This document shows, piece by piece, positions 8,175-17,079 of a stretch of DNA of 64,000 nucleotides. The stretch covers positions 1 through 64,000 of the forward strand of contig CAYGRE010000006.1 of NCBI GenBank assembly GCA_964352215.1, written 5' to 3'. This DNA comes from CAWUKT01 sp964352215 (GTDB lineage: Bacteria > Bacteroidota > Bacteroidia > J057 > JADKCL01). Numbering within the stretch: position 1 is the stretch's first letter; each line of letters starts with the position of its first letter. The translations under genes were made by a program, and so were the position numbers. The notes under the pieces are model-generated. The model was not told the origin of the DNA. It worked only from the letters and a program-made list of their open reading frames with translations, and did not search any database.

Positions 8175-9848
8175 CTAGTTGTTTCCAGCATGGTGGTTTT
8201 CCAGTTCGGTACGTAACTTCTTGGAATGTCGGGTATGATCCAAACCATCCTTTGGTGCCAGGAATACATATTCAATTCCACGCTCGTCACAAGTCGATGA
8301 AAAATCGTCCAGCACTTCCTCGACATCAGGATCGATGTAATAAGTATTGGATGCATTGACGATGAGTTTAGAGCCATCCGGAATCTGTCGCAAAGTGGAA
8401 AGAATATTGCCTTTGTTCAGGAAGGATACCATTTCCGAAAGGTCCAGCTTAATCACTTTCCGCTCTCCTTCATGGTTCAGGGTATAGGTGTAGGGAACTT
8501 TGAAGTTGCCGATGAGGATATAAAACCCACCGACTGCCAGTCCGATCCCGACACCAGTCAGCAGATCCGTGAGCAGAATGGCGATGAGGGTAACGGCAAA
8601 GGGGATAAATTGAGACCAACCCTTTTTCCACATCAGTTTAAAAATTTGAGGGCGCAAGAGGCGGTATCCGACTATGATCAGAATCGCCGCAAGAACAGAT
8701 TTGGGGATCAGGTTGAGTAGAGGGGCCAGGATGAGAATCGACAATAGAATCATCAAGCCGTGGAAAATCGCAGCCATTCTGGTTTGTCCACCGGACTGCA
8801 CATTGGCTGAACTCCGCACCACTACCTGGGTGATGGGAAGACCACCGATCAGTCCGGAGACAATATTGGCATATCCCTGGGCACGCAATTCCTTGTTCAT
8901 CGGGGTGATCCGCTTGTGGGGGTCCATCTTATCGGTAGCCTCTGCGCAGAGCAAACTCTCAACCGATGCGACCCCCGCAATGATCAAAGCATATTTCCAC
9001 ACATCCGGGTTGCCAAACTGACTGAAATCGGGAAGTACAATCCAATTGAAACTCAGGTTGTCAGTAGACAGGTTGACCATTCCTGAATCTGTGATCAACA
9101 GATCGGGAAATGCGTTGACGTAGAGCAGGTGTCCTATGATTCCAGCTGCTACCGCGACCAGGGGTCCGGAAACTATTCGGAAAATGGACTTTGTTTTGAA
9201 GTAAGGAAGGGTCCAGATGAGTAGAATGGCCATCGCCGCAACAAACAAAATCATGGAGCCTGTTTGTACGTGACCAAGGGCCTCTAAAATTTCCGTAAAG
9301 GTATTTTGTCCATCAGACTGAATGAAGTCCAGGTCACCTTCATAATCAATGTCATAACCAACTGCGTGAGGAATCTGCTTGAATATGATGATGGCTCCGA
9401 TTGCAGCCAACATGCCCTTGATCACAGCGGTGGGGATATAATACGCCAATACCCCAGCCTTGACGAAACCCAGCAATACCTGAAAAACTCCTGCAAGGAG
9501 GGTTGCCAACAAGATCACCTGGAATATTTCCATGAGTTGCGCCTGGGTAAGCACTATTTCAAGTTCGTCGGTACTTTTGAGGTTTTCCGGTGTAAAAGTC
9601 TCTTTAGCATCAAGCATGATCGCCACCAGACCAGCAGCCGGACCACTCACACCAAGTGCGGATCCACCAAACAACCCGACCACGACACCCCCCACCATAC
9701 CGGCAACAATTCCCGACATAATAGGAGCACCACTGGCAAGCGCAATTCCCAGACAAAGTGGAATAGCGACGAGGAATACAACCAGCCCGGAGGAAAGGTC
9801 CTGACTCAGATATTTTGAACTGTCTTTAGGTAAAAGATCCTTTAACAT
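8175..9848 (-). CDS. SulP family inorganic anion transporter
   Basis: The 557-residue inner-membrane protein has the SulP/SLC26 pattern. An N-terminal GLVVFLVAIPLCLGIALASGAP segment is followed by about 10-12 hydrophobic helices. Typical blocks include GPAAGLVAIMLDA, GVASVESLLCAEATDKMD and GLIGGLPITQVVVRSSANVQSGG. The last 80 or so residues form a short STAS-like domain (SKLIVNASNTYYIDPDVEEVLDD). Members carry sulfate, bicarbonate or other anions with protons or sodium; the substrate cannot be read from sequence. It converges with moaCB across 118 bp that hold no clear terminator. A molybdate/sulfate link to the moa genes is only a guess from position. Confidence 0.92.
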   Translation of the reverse strand: MLKDLLPKDSSKYLSQDLSSGLVVFLVAIPLCLGIALASGAPIMSGIVAGMVGGVVVGLFGGSALGVSGPAAGLVAIMLDAKETFTPENLKSTDELEIVLTQAQLMEIFQVILLATLLAGVFQVLLGFVKAGVLAYYIPTAVIKGMLAAIGAIIIFKQIPHAVGYDIDYEGDLDFIQSDGQNTFTEILEALGHVQTGSMILFVAAMAILLIWTLPYFKTKSIFRIVSGPLVAVAAGIIGHLLYVNAFPDLLITDSGMVNLSTDNLSFNWIVLPDFSQFGNPDVWKYALIIAGVASVESLLCAEATDKMDPHKRITPMNKELRAQGYANIVSGLIGGLPITQVVVRSSANVQSGGQTRMAAIFHGLMILLSILILAPLLNLIPKSVLAAILIIVGYRLLRPQIFKLMWKKGWSQFIPFAVTLIAILLTDLLTGVGIGLAVGGFYILIGNFKVPYTYTLNHEGERKVIKLDLSEMVSFLNKGNILSTLRQIPDGSKLIVNASNTYYIDPDVEEVLDDFSSTCDERGIEYVFLAPKDGLDHTRHSKKLRTELENHHAGNN

Positions 9849-9914
9849 CGTATGGATAGTGTTGGAGGTAAGCGAGAAATAGAATGTAAAATGAGTAGAA
9901 TGGAGCGTGGAAGC

Positions 9915-10229
9915 TTAAGCCATATTCTCCGGGGGTGGGGAAACAATCTCATCCCAGGCATTCTCCCAAGTTTTGCCGAGCCAGGGGGCATTCTTAGTAT
10001 CTATCTTGTTCTCAAGACAGACGGTATTGATTGAAAAGAGGGCATCACTTATTTCGCCGGAATCGCTAAAGTTTTCACCTTCTTCTCCCCCCTCCTTTTC
10101 CTCTCCGTTCATCTTTTGGACTTCTTCGAGGCAGACAAAACCCTTCCCCATTAACTCCAAAGGAGCTACGGTGCTACATACTACCATTAGAAGTAAGTAG
10201 GAAAAGAGAATTTTGCCGACATGTCTCAT
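9915..10229 (-). CDS. Small secreted hypothetical protein
   Basis: This frame encodes 104 residues from the ATG at 10229; an upstream in-frame ATG at 10313 would add 28 residues but makes a less regular signal sequence. The start MRHVGKILFSYLLLMVVCS is hydrophobic like a signal peptide or anchor. The middle is Glu/Lys/Gly-rich (EEKEGGEEGE) and the end is Pro-rich (SPPPENMA). I do not recognise a family. It stands alone between sulP (same strand, upstream region 66 bp beyond its stop) and the divergent isocitrate dehydrogenase gene. Its independence from shadowing genes and its plausible export signal support it as real, with moderate certainty. Confidence 0.45.
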   Translation of the reverse strand: MRHVGKILFSYLLLMVVCSTVAPLELMGKGFVCLEEVQKMNGEEKEGGEEGENFSDSGEISDALFSINTVCLENKIDTKNAPWLGKTWENAWDEIVSPPPENMA

Positions 10230-10388
10230 CAAAAAATAGAGTACTGGTATTTCTTCGAAGCCACAAGATAGCGAAAGCCAATATAAAATGTTTAATGATA
10301 GTATTACTTTCACAATTTGTTTTTATCCCCTCCTAACTGGATAATTCAGTGGAAAAAAATTACCTTCGACTCTCCCAATACTGAATAC

Positions 10389-12608
10389 ATGGCTAAGATA
10401 ATTTATACTAAGACAGACGAGGCCCCGGCCCTCGCTACCTATTCCTTTTTACCCATCGTTGAGGCTTTTGCAGCTCCTGCGGGTGTTTCACTGGAAACAA
10501 GGGATATTTCACTCGCTGGCAGGATCATGGCCCGCTTCCCGGAATTCCTCAAAGAAGAGCAGCGGGTCAACGATGACCTCGCCTACCTGGGCGACCTCGC
10601 CAAGAGTCCTGAAGCCAATATCATCAAGCTCCCCAATATCAGCGCATCCCTGCCCCAGTTGATTGGTGCGATCAAAGAATTGCAAAACGACGGCTATGCG
10701 CTCCCTGACTATCCTGAAGAACCTCAGACAGATCAGGAAAAAGAGATCAAGTCCCGGTATGATAAAATAAAAGGAAGTGCTGTCAATCCAGTTCTGCGCG
10801 AGGGAAACTCCGACCGCCGCGCGCCTTATGCAGTCAAAGAATATGCCCGAAATAACCCTCACAGCATGGGCGCCTGGTCCAGGGACTCCAAGACCCATGT
10901 TGCAACTATGGGCGAAGGAGATTTCCAGCACAGTGAGCAGTCCGTCACCATCTCCACGGCGGGTGAGGCACGCATTGAACTCCACCATGCAGATGGATCG
11001 ATCTCTGTTTTGAAGGATAAACTGGCCCTGCAGGAAGGCGAAGTAATTGATGCAACCGCGATGAACAAGGCCAAACTGGTGGCTTTCCTCGACGAGCAGA
11101 TTGCAGATGCACGTGACCAGGGTGTGCTGTTTTCCCTTCACATGAAGGCAACCATGATGAAGGTTTCTGACCCAATCATCTTTGGACATGCGGTAGAAGT
11201 CTACTTCAAAGACCTGTTCGCAAAATACGGTGATGTCTTCGCAGAACTCGGGGTGGAGGTCAACAATGGCTTCAATGACCTCGTTAGCCGGATTGCTGAA
11301 CTTCCAGCTGCACAAAAAGCCGCCATCGAGGCTGATATACAGGCTGCACTGGACCGCGGTCCTGACCTTGCTATGGTGAATTCTGACAAAGGCATCACCA
11401 ATCTGCATTTTCCCAACGATGTGATCATCGATGCTTCCATGCCGGCTATGATCCGGAATGGTGGCCAAATGTGGGACAAGAATGGAGATACCCGTGATAC
11501 AAAAGCTGTCATCCCGGACAGCAGCTATGCTCATATTTACCAAACCGTGATTGATTTCTGCAAGAAGCACGGTGCTTTTGACCCGACCACCATGGGCTCG
11601 GTACCCAATGTAGGCTTGATGGCTCAGAAAGCTGAAGAATATGGCTCCCACGACAAAACCTTTGAAATCCCCGGTGATGGGGCGGTCAAGGTGGTTGACG
11701 GTTCCGGAACTGTCTTGCTGGAAACCAAAGTAGGGGCCGGAGATGTTTGGAGAATGTGCCAGGTTAAAGATGCACCGGTTCGCGACTGGGTGAAACTGGC
11801 GGTGGCACGTGCCCGTGCGACCGGTAATCCTACGGTTTTCTGGCTCGACCAGGCCCGTGCCCACGACGCACAGTTGATCACCAAGGTTACTGAATACCTC
11901 AAAGATCACAATACCGATGGTTTGCAGATCCTCATCAAGTCTCCCGTCGATGCGATGCAATTCTCCCTGGAGAGAATCATCAAAGGTCAGGATACCATAT
12001 CTGTAACCGGAAACGTGCTTCGGGATTATCTGACGGACCTCTTCCCCATCCTCGAGGTGGGAACCAGTGCGAAAATGCTTTCCATCGTTCCCTTGATGAA
12101 TGGTGGTGGCCTCTTCGAGACCGGTGCCGGAGGATCTGCCCCCAAGCACGTACAGCAGTTCAATGAGGAAGGGCATCTTCGCTGGGATTCACTCGGTGAA
12201 TTCCTCGCCCTTGCGGTTTCCCTGGACCACTACAGTGATTTCACCGGAAATGCGAAGGCTAAAATCCTGGGTGAGAACCTGGATGCCGCCACCGTTAAGT
12301 TCCTCCTCAACCGGAAATCGCCCTCCCGAAAGGTAAAAGAACTCGATACCAGGGGCAGCCATTTCTACTTAGCGCTTTATTGGGCAGAGTTCCTGGCCAG
12401 CCAGGAAAAAGACGCTGAATTGGCATCCGTATTTGCCGGAATTGCCAAGTCCCTCGGCGATGCCGAAGAACAGATCATCCAGGAACTTGCAGATGCACAG
12501 GGATCCAAAGTGGATATCCACGGATACTTCTTCCCTGATCCGGCCCTCGCCAGCGAGGCCATGCGCCCCAGCCCAACCCTCAATGCCATCCTGAACAATT
12601 TGAAATAA
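10389..12608 (+). CDS. icd: NADP-dependent isocitrate dehydrogenase, monomeric type
   Basis: The 739-residue protein has the size of monomeric IDH (about 740) rather than the dimeric form of about 400. The start is MAKIIYTKTDEAPALATYSF, with LPIVEAFA next, as in the family. Conserved blocks include RAPYAVKEYARNNPHSMGAW, FSLHMKATMMKVSDPIIFGH, the NSDKGITNLHFPNDVIIDASMP region (substrate and metal binding) and GNPTVFWLDQARAHDAQLI. It oxidises isocitrate to 2-oxoglutarate with NADP in the TCA cycle. The frame is open upstream to 10317, but homology begins at 10389. It is monocistronic, with the MarR gene 100 bp downstream. Confidence 0.95.
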   Translation: MAKIIYTKTDEAPALATYSFLPIVEAFAAPAGVSLETRDISLAGRIMARFPEFLKEEQRVNDDLAYLGDLAKSPEANIIKLPNISASLPQLIGAIKELQNDGYALPDYPEEPQTDQEKEIKSRYDKIKGSAVNPVLREGNSDRRAPYAVKEYARNNPHSMGAWSRDSKTHVATMGEGDFQHSEQSVTISTAGEARIELHHADGSISVLKDKLALQEGEVIDATAMNKAKLVAFLDEQIADARDQGVLFSLHMKATMMKVSDPIIFGHAVEVYFKDLFAKYGDVFAELGVEVNNGFNDLVSRIAELPAAQKAAIEADIQAALDRGPDLAMVNSDKGITNLHFPNDVIIDASMPAMIRNGGQMWDKNGDTRDTKAVIPDSSYAHIYQTVIDFCKKHGAFDPTTMGSVPNVGLMAQKAEEYGSHDKTFEIPGDGAVKVVDGSGTVLLETKVGAGDVWRMCQVKDAPVRDWVKLAVARARATGNPTVFWLDQARAHDAQLITKVTEYLKDHNTDGLQILIKSPVDAMQFSLERIIKGQDTISVTGNVLRDYLTDLFPILEVGTSAKMLSIVPLMNGGGLFETGAGGSAPKHVQQFNEEGHLRWDSLGEFLALAVSLDHYSDFTGNAKAKILGENLDAATVKFLLNRKSPSRKVKELDTRGSHFYLALYWAEFLASQEKDAELASVFAGIAKSLGDAEEQIIQELADAQGSKVDIHGYFFPDPALASEAMRPSPTLNAILNNLK

Positions 12609-12696
12609 GTTCTTAAGGATGACCAAGCAACCACAGCATAGGACACTTTCTTACGTATTTGTGGAAATTCCCCTTCAATACTTAGGATCAACTGTG

Positions 12697-12704
12697 TAAC
12701 TTTC
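12697..12704 (+). promoter_or_regulatory. Probable -7 element of the MarR gene
   Basis: TAACTTTC matches TAnnTTTG at seven of eight positions and ends 4 bp before the ATG at 12709. No clear TTG lies at the -33 distance, so support is weak. Confidence 0.35.
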
Positions 12705-12708
12705 CCCC

Positions 12709-13128
12709 ATGGCTTCCGAACTCCTTTTTGAAGATTGTATCAATACCCGACTCAACCGGGTAACCCGCATTGTAAACGAGATTTACCGGAAACACCTGAG
12801 TGGATTGGGGGTTTCTGAAAGCCAAATGAGCATTCTCCTTCACCTGTATGACCACAATCCAAGCAAGCAATCCCGCTTGGGCAAGGATTTGCACTTACAA
12901 CGTTCTACCGTCACCCGTAACCTGGAACGTCTCATCAAAGGAGGCTATCTCGACAAAAAGGGACCGGAATTACGCCCGGAGCTTCACCTTACAGGAAAAG
13001 GGAAACGTCTGGTAAAGAAGATTCAACCCGCCTGGGAAAATGCCATGGAAGAGGTGCAAAAACTTCTGGCCAGCAGTGGAACGACAGCGATTGACATACT
13101 GGATAAGCGGGTGCTTCCCAAATCTTAA
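12709..13128 (+). CDS. MarR family transcriptional regulator
   Basis: The 139-residue protein has the MarR winged-helix plan. An N-terminal dimerisation helix is followed by the helix-turn-helix SESQMSILLHLYDHNPSKQSRLGKDLHLQRSTVTRNLERLIKGGYL region (about 40-85) and the wing (about 86-105, LHLTGKGKRLV). Such proteins usually repress efflux, stress or aromatic-degradation genes and respond to small ligands. The likely targets are the neighbours: the small membrane protein and the alcohol dehydrogenase downstream on the same strand. The effector is unknown. Confidence 0.88.
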   Translation: MASELLFEDCINTRLNRVTRIVNEIYRKHLSGLGVSESQMSILLHLYDHNPSKQSRLGKDLHLQRSTVTRNLERLIKGGYLDKKGPELRPELHLTGKGKRLVKKIQPAWENAMEEVQKLLASSGTTAIDILDKRVLPKS

Positions 13129-13196
13129 TCCAATGCCCTCCGTCCAATAATTCATATTTGGGCGACTGATCTCTGAAAAAGGTCTTTCCTTTTGAT

Positions 13197-13204
13197 TAGC
13201 TTTG
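13197..13204 (+). promoter_or_regulatory. -7 element before the 13.2-kb membrane protein gene
   Basis: TAGCTTTG is a perfect TAnnTTTG motif ending 5 bp before the ATG at 13210. It overlaps the region that an alternative TTG start at 13192 would need as coding sequence, which favours the ATG. Confidence 0.5.
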
Positions 13205-13209
13205 CCAAG

Positions 13210-13641
13210 ATGAATGCGGAATATCTGATCAAGACCGGTCGACAGCATTTTACGGCACTGATAGGAGTTATCATCTTCCTTTCATTCGTGAATTCTGCTT
13301 ATGAGGTTATTTGGGGAGTGTCTTATGGCATTCTTATCACCCAACTGGCGACCACAGTCATTATAGCCACCCTCACCTGGGCGGTTCTGAAAGGCTACAA
13401 ACGTAAAAATTTACTCTTGGGGGCTTTGCTCTTCATTGGAACATTTACTTTCTATGAAGCTGGAACCCGGACCCCTGACCTCCGGAAAACCGGTATGGGT
13501 TACGTTCCCATGATCACCCTCCTTTTTGGCCTGGCGTTTATTTTTGGTGGCATTTACCTCTCTTACAGTACAGAGATCAAGGCTTTCCTGGACCAGAAGG
13601 TATTCCTCAGAGACCGTCAAAAAGAAGAACAATTCCAATAG
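13210..13641 (+). CDS. Small integral membrane protein, unknown function
   Basis: The 143-residue protein has four hydrophobic segments (about residues 15-32, 38-56, 68-82 and 100-120) and a charged C-terminus ending in DRQKEEQFQ. I do not recognise a named family. The ATG at 13210 is preferred to a TTG at 13192 because a -7 promoter element lies between them. It is 3 bp upstream of the alcohol dehydrogenase gene and follows a MarR regulator, so the three may be one regulated unit. Confidence 0.65.
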   Translation: MNAEYLIKTGRQHFTALIGVIIFLSFVNSAYEVIWGVSYGILITQLATTVIIATLTWAVLKGYKRKNLLLGALLFIGTFTFYEAGTRTPDLRKTGMGYVPMITLLFGLAFIFGGIYLSYSTEIKAFLDQKVFLRDRQKEEQFQ

Positions 13642-13644
13642 ATC

Positions 13645-14649
13645 ATGCTCATTAAAGGATATGCTGCCTACGAATCAGGCGCCCAACTCTCTGCCTACGA
13701 ATACGAACCGGCTCCGCTTGGGGCCCATGAAGTACTCCTGGAAGTTACCCATTGTGGTATCTGTCACAGCGACGTCCACCTGATCGACAACGACTGGCGG
13801 ATCAATTTCTACCCTTTTGTACCTGGCCATGAAGTGGTCGGCAGGGTCATAAAAAAAGGAGACGGAGTGGGTCGATTGAATATCGGACAGGTTGTTGGGG
13901 TAGGATGGCAAGCTGGAGCTTGTTTGGAATGCGAAATGTGTGTGAGTGGCCAGGAAAACCTCTGCCCGGACTCCGTCCCAACCTGCGCCGGGAGACACGG
14001 TGGCTTTGCCGATCATGTTATTGTCGACAGCAGATTTGCCTTTCCCCTGCCGGACAATGTGAAACTTGACGGAATGGCTCCCCTGCTTTGTGGTGGAATC
14101 ACGGTCTTCTCACCGCTGCACCGCTATGAAGTACGCCCCTGGCACAAGGTCGGCGTGGTTGGAATCGGTGGTTTGGGCCACATGGCATTACAATTTGCCA
14201 AGGCATTCGGCTGTGAAGTAACCGCCTTTTCTTCCAGTGAAGGTAAGGAAGATGAAGCCAAAGAGTTGGGCGCGAAGCATTTTGTCCATACCCGGGCCAA
14301 AGGATGGGAACGCCCCGCCCGCAACAGCCAGGACTTTATCATTGTAGCTGCCACCGCTGACCTGGACTGGGATCCTTATATCAAAGCCCTCCGTCCCAAT
14401 GGGATGATTTGCTTTGTCACCGGAGAATCCACCAAGATCAACGTTTCAGTCAGTACCCTATTGGGAAGTCAACGGGCCGTGAGCGGCAGCGCCATCGGAG
14501 GCCGCCACGTCATGGCGGAGATGCTCCAATTTGCCAGCCGGGCTGGCGTGCGTGCCCAAACCGAAATCCTTCCGCTCAATGAGGTCAATCAAGCGATTCA
14601 AAAGGTCAGGGACAACCAAGCCCGCTACCGGATGGTCCTGGAAATGTGA
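13645..14649 (+). CDS. Zinc-dependent NAD(P) alcohol dehydrogenase (CAD/YahK-like)
   Basis: The 334-residue medium-chain dehydrogenase carries the catalytic zinc ligands in CGICHSDVH and PGHEVVGRV, and the four-cysteine structural zinc lobe in CLECEMCVSGQENLC. The Rossmann motif is GVVGIGGLGHMALQFAKA (about 167-184). The CHSD start and G-HEVVG block resemble cinnamyl-alcohol/YahK-type aldehyde reductases, which reduce many aldehydes with NADPH. Exact substrate and cofactor are not readable with certainty. It is probably cotranscribed with the upstream membrane protein under the MarR regulator. Confidence 0.9.
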   Translation: MLIKGYAAYESGAQLSAYEYEPAPLGAHEVLLEVTHCGICHSDVHLIDNDWRINFYPFVPGHEVVGRVIKKGDGVGRLNIGQVVGVGWQAGACLECEMCVSGQENLCPDSVPTCAGRHGGFADHVIVDSRFAFPLPDNVKLDGMAPLLCGGITVFSPLHRYEVRPWHKVGVVGIGGLGHMALQFAKAFGCEVTAFSSSEGKEDEAKELGAKHFVHTRAKGWERPARNSQDFIIVAATADLDWDPYIKALRPNGMICFVTGESTKINVSVSTLLGSQRAVSGSAIGGRHVMAEMLQFASRAGVRAQTEILPLNEVNQAIQKVRDNQARYRMVLEM

Positions 14650-14704
14650 CCACACTCCAAGAAAGCACGCTGGTCTTAGCGATGAAAGTCCTGTGATTTT
14701 ACCC

Positions 14705-15331
14705 ATGAAATACCTCTGGATATATCTCCTGTTTGCCCTTAGTGGGATTCATCCGCTGGTGGCCCAGACCGGTCAGCGCGAAGACATTGCAGAACTCCTG
14801 GACGACGGCGGAATCTCCGAGGCACGTAACCTGCTCAAATTTAATGTCCTCAACCCTTTGGCGGGTGATCTTTCCCTCGCCTACGAAAGAAAACTATCCA
14901 ACCGGTTTACCCTGCAAATCAATGCAGGAAAAGTCGTGCCTTTCTTCCTGACCGACCTCTCTGGTCCATTTGTCGAATTTGCCCTTGCTGACCCGGCCCA
15001 GGACCTCTCCAACCTCTCCGGTGGATTCAGTTTTGGCATCACGCCCAAATTCTATCTGAAGGACATCGCCCCCGAATTCTATTACCTCGGAATTGATTAT
15101 CAGTACAGACGTTACCGCCGCGACAGTCAATATGACTTGACCTTTACAGACTACCAGGTTTTGACCGGTTACAACGTCTTCTTTGGCACAAGGTTTGTAC
15201 TTGAACTCTATACAGGATTGGGAGTTCGGAGTGTCCGGTACCAGGCTCATCCGGGCAGCTCGGATTTGTCGGTACTCAACCGAATCATTCCCAACCTGCC
15301 GATCGGATTAAGGCTCGGGGTCATACTATAA
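14705..15331 (+). CDS. Outer-membrane beta-barrel-like secreted protein
   Basis: The 208-residue protein starts at the ATG at 14705. A longer open frame upstream overlaps the dehydrogenase and is not credible. A signal peptide (MKYLWIYLLFALSGIHPLVAQ) is cut near Q20. The rest alternates polar and aromatic residues, with segments such as LSLAYERKLSNRFTLQINAG and FGITPKFYLKD, and ends in GLRLGVIL, as in small Bacteroidota outer-membrane barrels (DUF3575-like). A tail-to-head pair of large secreted paralogues follows 18 bp later on the same strand, so it may be part of that operon. Function unknown. Confidence 0.7.
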   Translation: MKYLWIYLLFALSGIHPLVAQTGQREDIAELLDDGGISEARNLLKFNVLNPLAGDLSLAYERKLSNRFTLQINAGKVVPFFLTDLSGPFVEFALADPAQDLSNLSGGFSFGITPKFYLKDIAPEFYYLGIDYQYRRYRRDSQYDLTFTDYQVLTGYNVFFGTRFVLELYTGLGVRSVRYQAHPGSSDLSVLNRIIPNLPIGLRLGVIL

Positions 15332-15349
15332 AAGAAGGAAAACTGCGTC

Positions 15350-16966
15350 ATGAATAGATTAATCGTACTGGTACTGCTCATCTCAAGTAGCTCTTTGCCC
15401 TTTCAGCACATTTTTGCCCAGCAAACAGATGCCCAATGGGGTGCGGTGGTGAAGGAATCCCGAAGATCCGGAATTCTCAACTATATCGGTCAGGATGCCA
15501 GTGGCTACTATGTGCTCAAGGGTTCGCGCGGCTCCAACACCAATGGCATCAGTTTCAGACGTAACTTCCTGAGTGAGACCGACAATGCCAGCATCGTTCG
15601 CCTTGATGAAAATATGAACCCCGCCTTCGAGAAGGAGTTGAATGTGGTAGAATCCGGCAAGCAATTGTCCATCCTTTCAGCCTTTTTGATCGAAGAAGAG
15701 ATGCATCTTTTCTCCAGCTTCCGGAACCAGAAAACCAAGATGAAGCACATCTTTGTGCAAAGTCTGGACAAGAATACCCTGGAACCCCGCAACGATATCC
15801 GCCAGGTAACCAGTGTTCCCTACCAAAACCGGTTTCTAAGTGGAAAAGTCGACTTTACCTTTTCAAGGGACAGCAGCTTCATGATGGTGTACACCAATGT
15901 AGAGTCCAGGCGCAAAGATCCTGATAAGTTTGGCTTCAACATTTTCAATCAGAATATGGAACCCGTCTGGTCCAAAGAGGTTGTGCTTCCGGTACGGGAA
16001 AACCTCTTCAAAGTCTCAGATTACCTGGTCGACAACGAGGGAAATGCCTATCTGGTTGGGAAACGCTACTTCAGGAGGGAACGGGACCGGGTGAAGGGTC
16101 AACCAGGCTACGAATATGTCGTTTTTGCCTACCGCAGCAATGGTGAGGAAGAGTCAGAGTATGTCCTCAACCTTTCCGATCACTTCCTCTCGGACCTCCA
16201 CCTCGAGATTGCCCCAAATGGAGACCTGATCTGTGCCGGATTCTATTCCGATATCGATGCTACCAATGCAAAGGGGACCTTTTACTTTACCGTCGATGCG
16301 GTAACCCAGGAGATCAAGCAACGCAGCCTTTACGAATTCGGGCTGGACTTTCTTACCATGAACCTCAGTGATCGCCAGGGGGGTAAAATTGAAAGACGCG
16401 CCGCCAAAGGAAAAGGCAATGAAATCAACCGTTTTGATATCCGCGACCTGGTTCCAAGGGGAGATGGGGGAACGGTATTGGTCGCTGAGCAGTACTATGT
16501 TCGGGTTGTAACCTCTTATGACCGCGCCACCGGTAATACAACCGTCCGTTATTATTACCACTACAATGACATCGTGGTGATCAGCATCAACCCCAATGGA
16601 GATATCGAATGGGCCACTAAGATTCCGAAGCGCCAAACCTCCGTCAATGACAACGGCTATTATTCCTCCTATGCAATGATGATCACCGGGGGCAAGCTCC
16701 ACTTCATTTACAACGACCACAAGACCAATATTGTAGAGCGACGTACCAACCGGCTAAAAAACTTCCGGCTGAATAACAACAAGGGGATCATTGCCCTTGC
16801 ATCAGTCGACTCGGATGGGAATGTCGCCAGGCTTCCCCTCCTATCCAACCGGGACGCATCCACCATTTGCCGTCCGAAAATGTGCAGTCAGATCAGCCCG
16901 GCCGAGATGCTCATCTTCGGCAAGCGCGGTAAAAAGACCCAATTTGGCAGTGTTATCTTTGAATAA
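15350..16966 (+). CDS. Secreted hypothetical protein, copy 1 of a tandem pair
   Basis: The 538-residue protein has a signal peptide ending at IFAQ. The mature part has many short strand-turn repeats of the form (F/Y)xRDSSFxxVYTN and NEGNAYLVG, which suggests a beta-propeller-like fold. I do not recognise a family. It contains no T9SS sorting domain, OmpA domain or lipobox. It is the same length as the next gene and shares long identical runs, including the C-terminal CRPKMCSQI block with two Cys, so the pair is a tandem duplication. The role is unknown; export to periplasm or surface is inferred. Confidence 0.75.
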   Translation: MNRLIVLVLLISSSSLPFQHIFAQQTDAQWGAVVKESRRSGILNYIGQDASGYYVLKGSRGSNTNGISFRRNFLSETDNASIVRLDENMNPAFEKELNVVESGKQLSILSAFLIEEEMHLFSSFRNQKTKMKHIFVQSLDKNTLEPRNDIRQVTSVPYQNRFLSGKVDFTFSRDSSFMMVYTNVESRRKDPDKFGFNIFNQNMEPVWSKEVVLPVRENLFKVSDYLVDNEGNAYLVGKRYFRRERDRVKGQPGYEYVVFAYRSNGEEESEYVLNLSDHFLSDLHLEIAPNGDLICAGFYSDIDATNAKGTFYFTVDAVTQEIKQRSLYEFGLDFLTMNLSDRQGGKIERRAAKGKGNEINRFDIRDLVPRGDGGTVLVAEQYYVRVVTSYDRATGNTTVRYYYHYNDIVVISINPNGDIEWATKIPKRQTSVNDNGYYSSYAMMITGGKLHFIYNDHKTNIVERRTNRLKNFRLNNNKGIIALASVDSDGNVARLPLLSNRDASTICRPKMCSQISPAEMLIFGKRGKKTQFGSVIFE

Positions 16967-17079
16967 TCCCGGATCCAAGCGTGCAATTCGTGGTGGCATT
17001 TGGCCGCAAGCCTATTCTGTCCTCTTTGATTGGAGAGAATGTGTTAACTTAAGGTGGAATTCAATTTCTACGAACCACT

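Noticed and set aside
10509..12176. A 555-codon open frame on the minus strand opposite isocitrate dehydrogenase.
   Set aside because: It lies entirely within the icd gene, has no family motif and is explained by codon bias of the real gene.
12709..14649. A complete MarR-controlled efflux operon.
   Set aside because: The downstream genes are a small membrane protein of unknown type and an alcohol dehydrogenase; no efflux pump is present.
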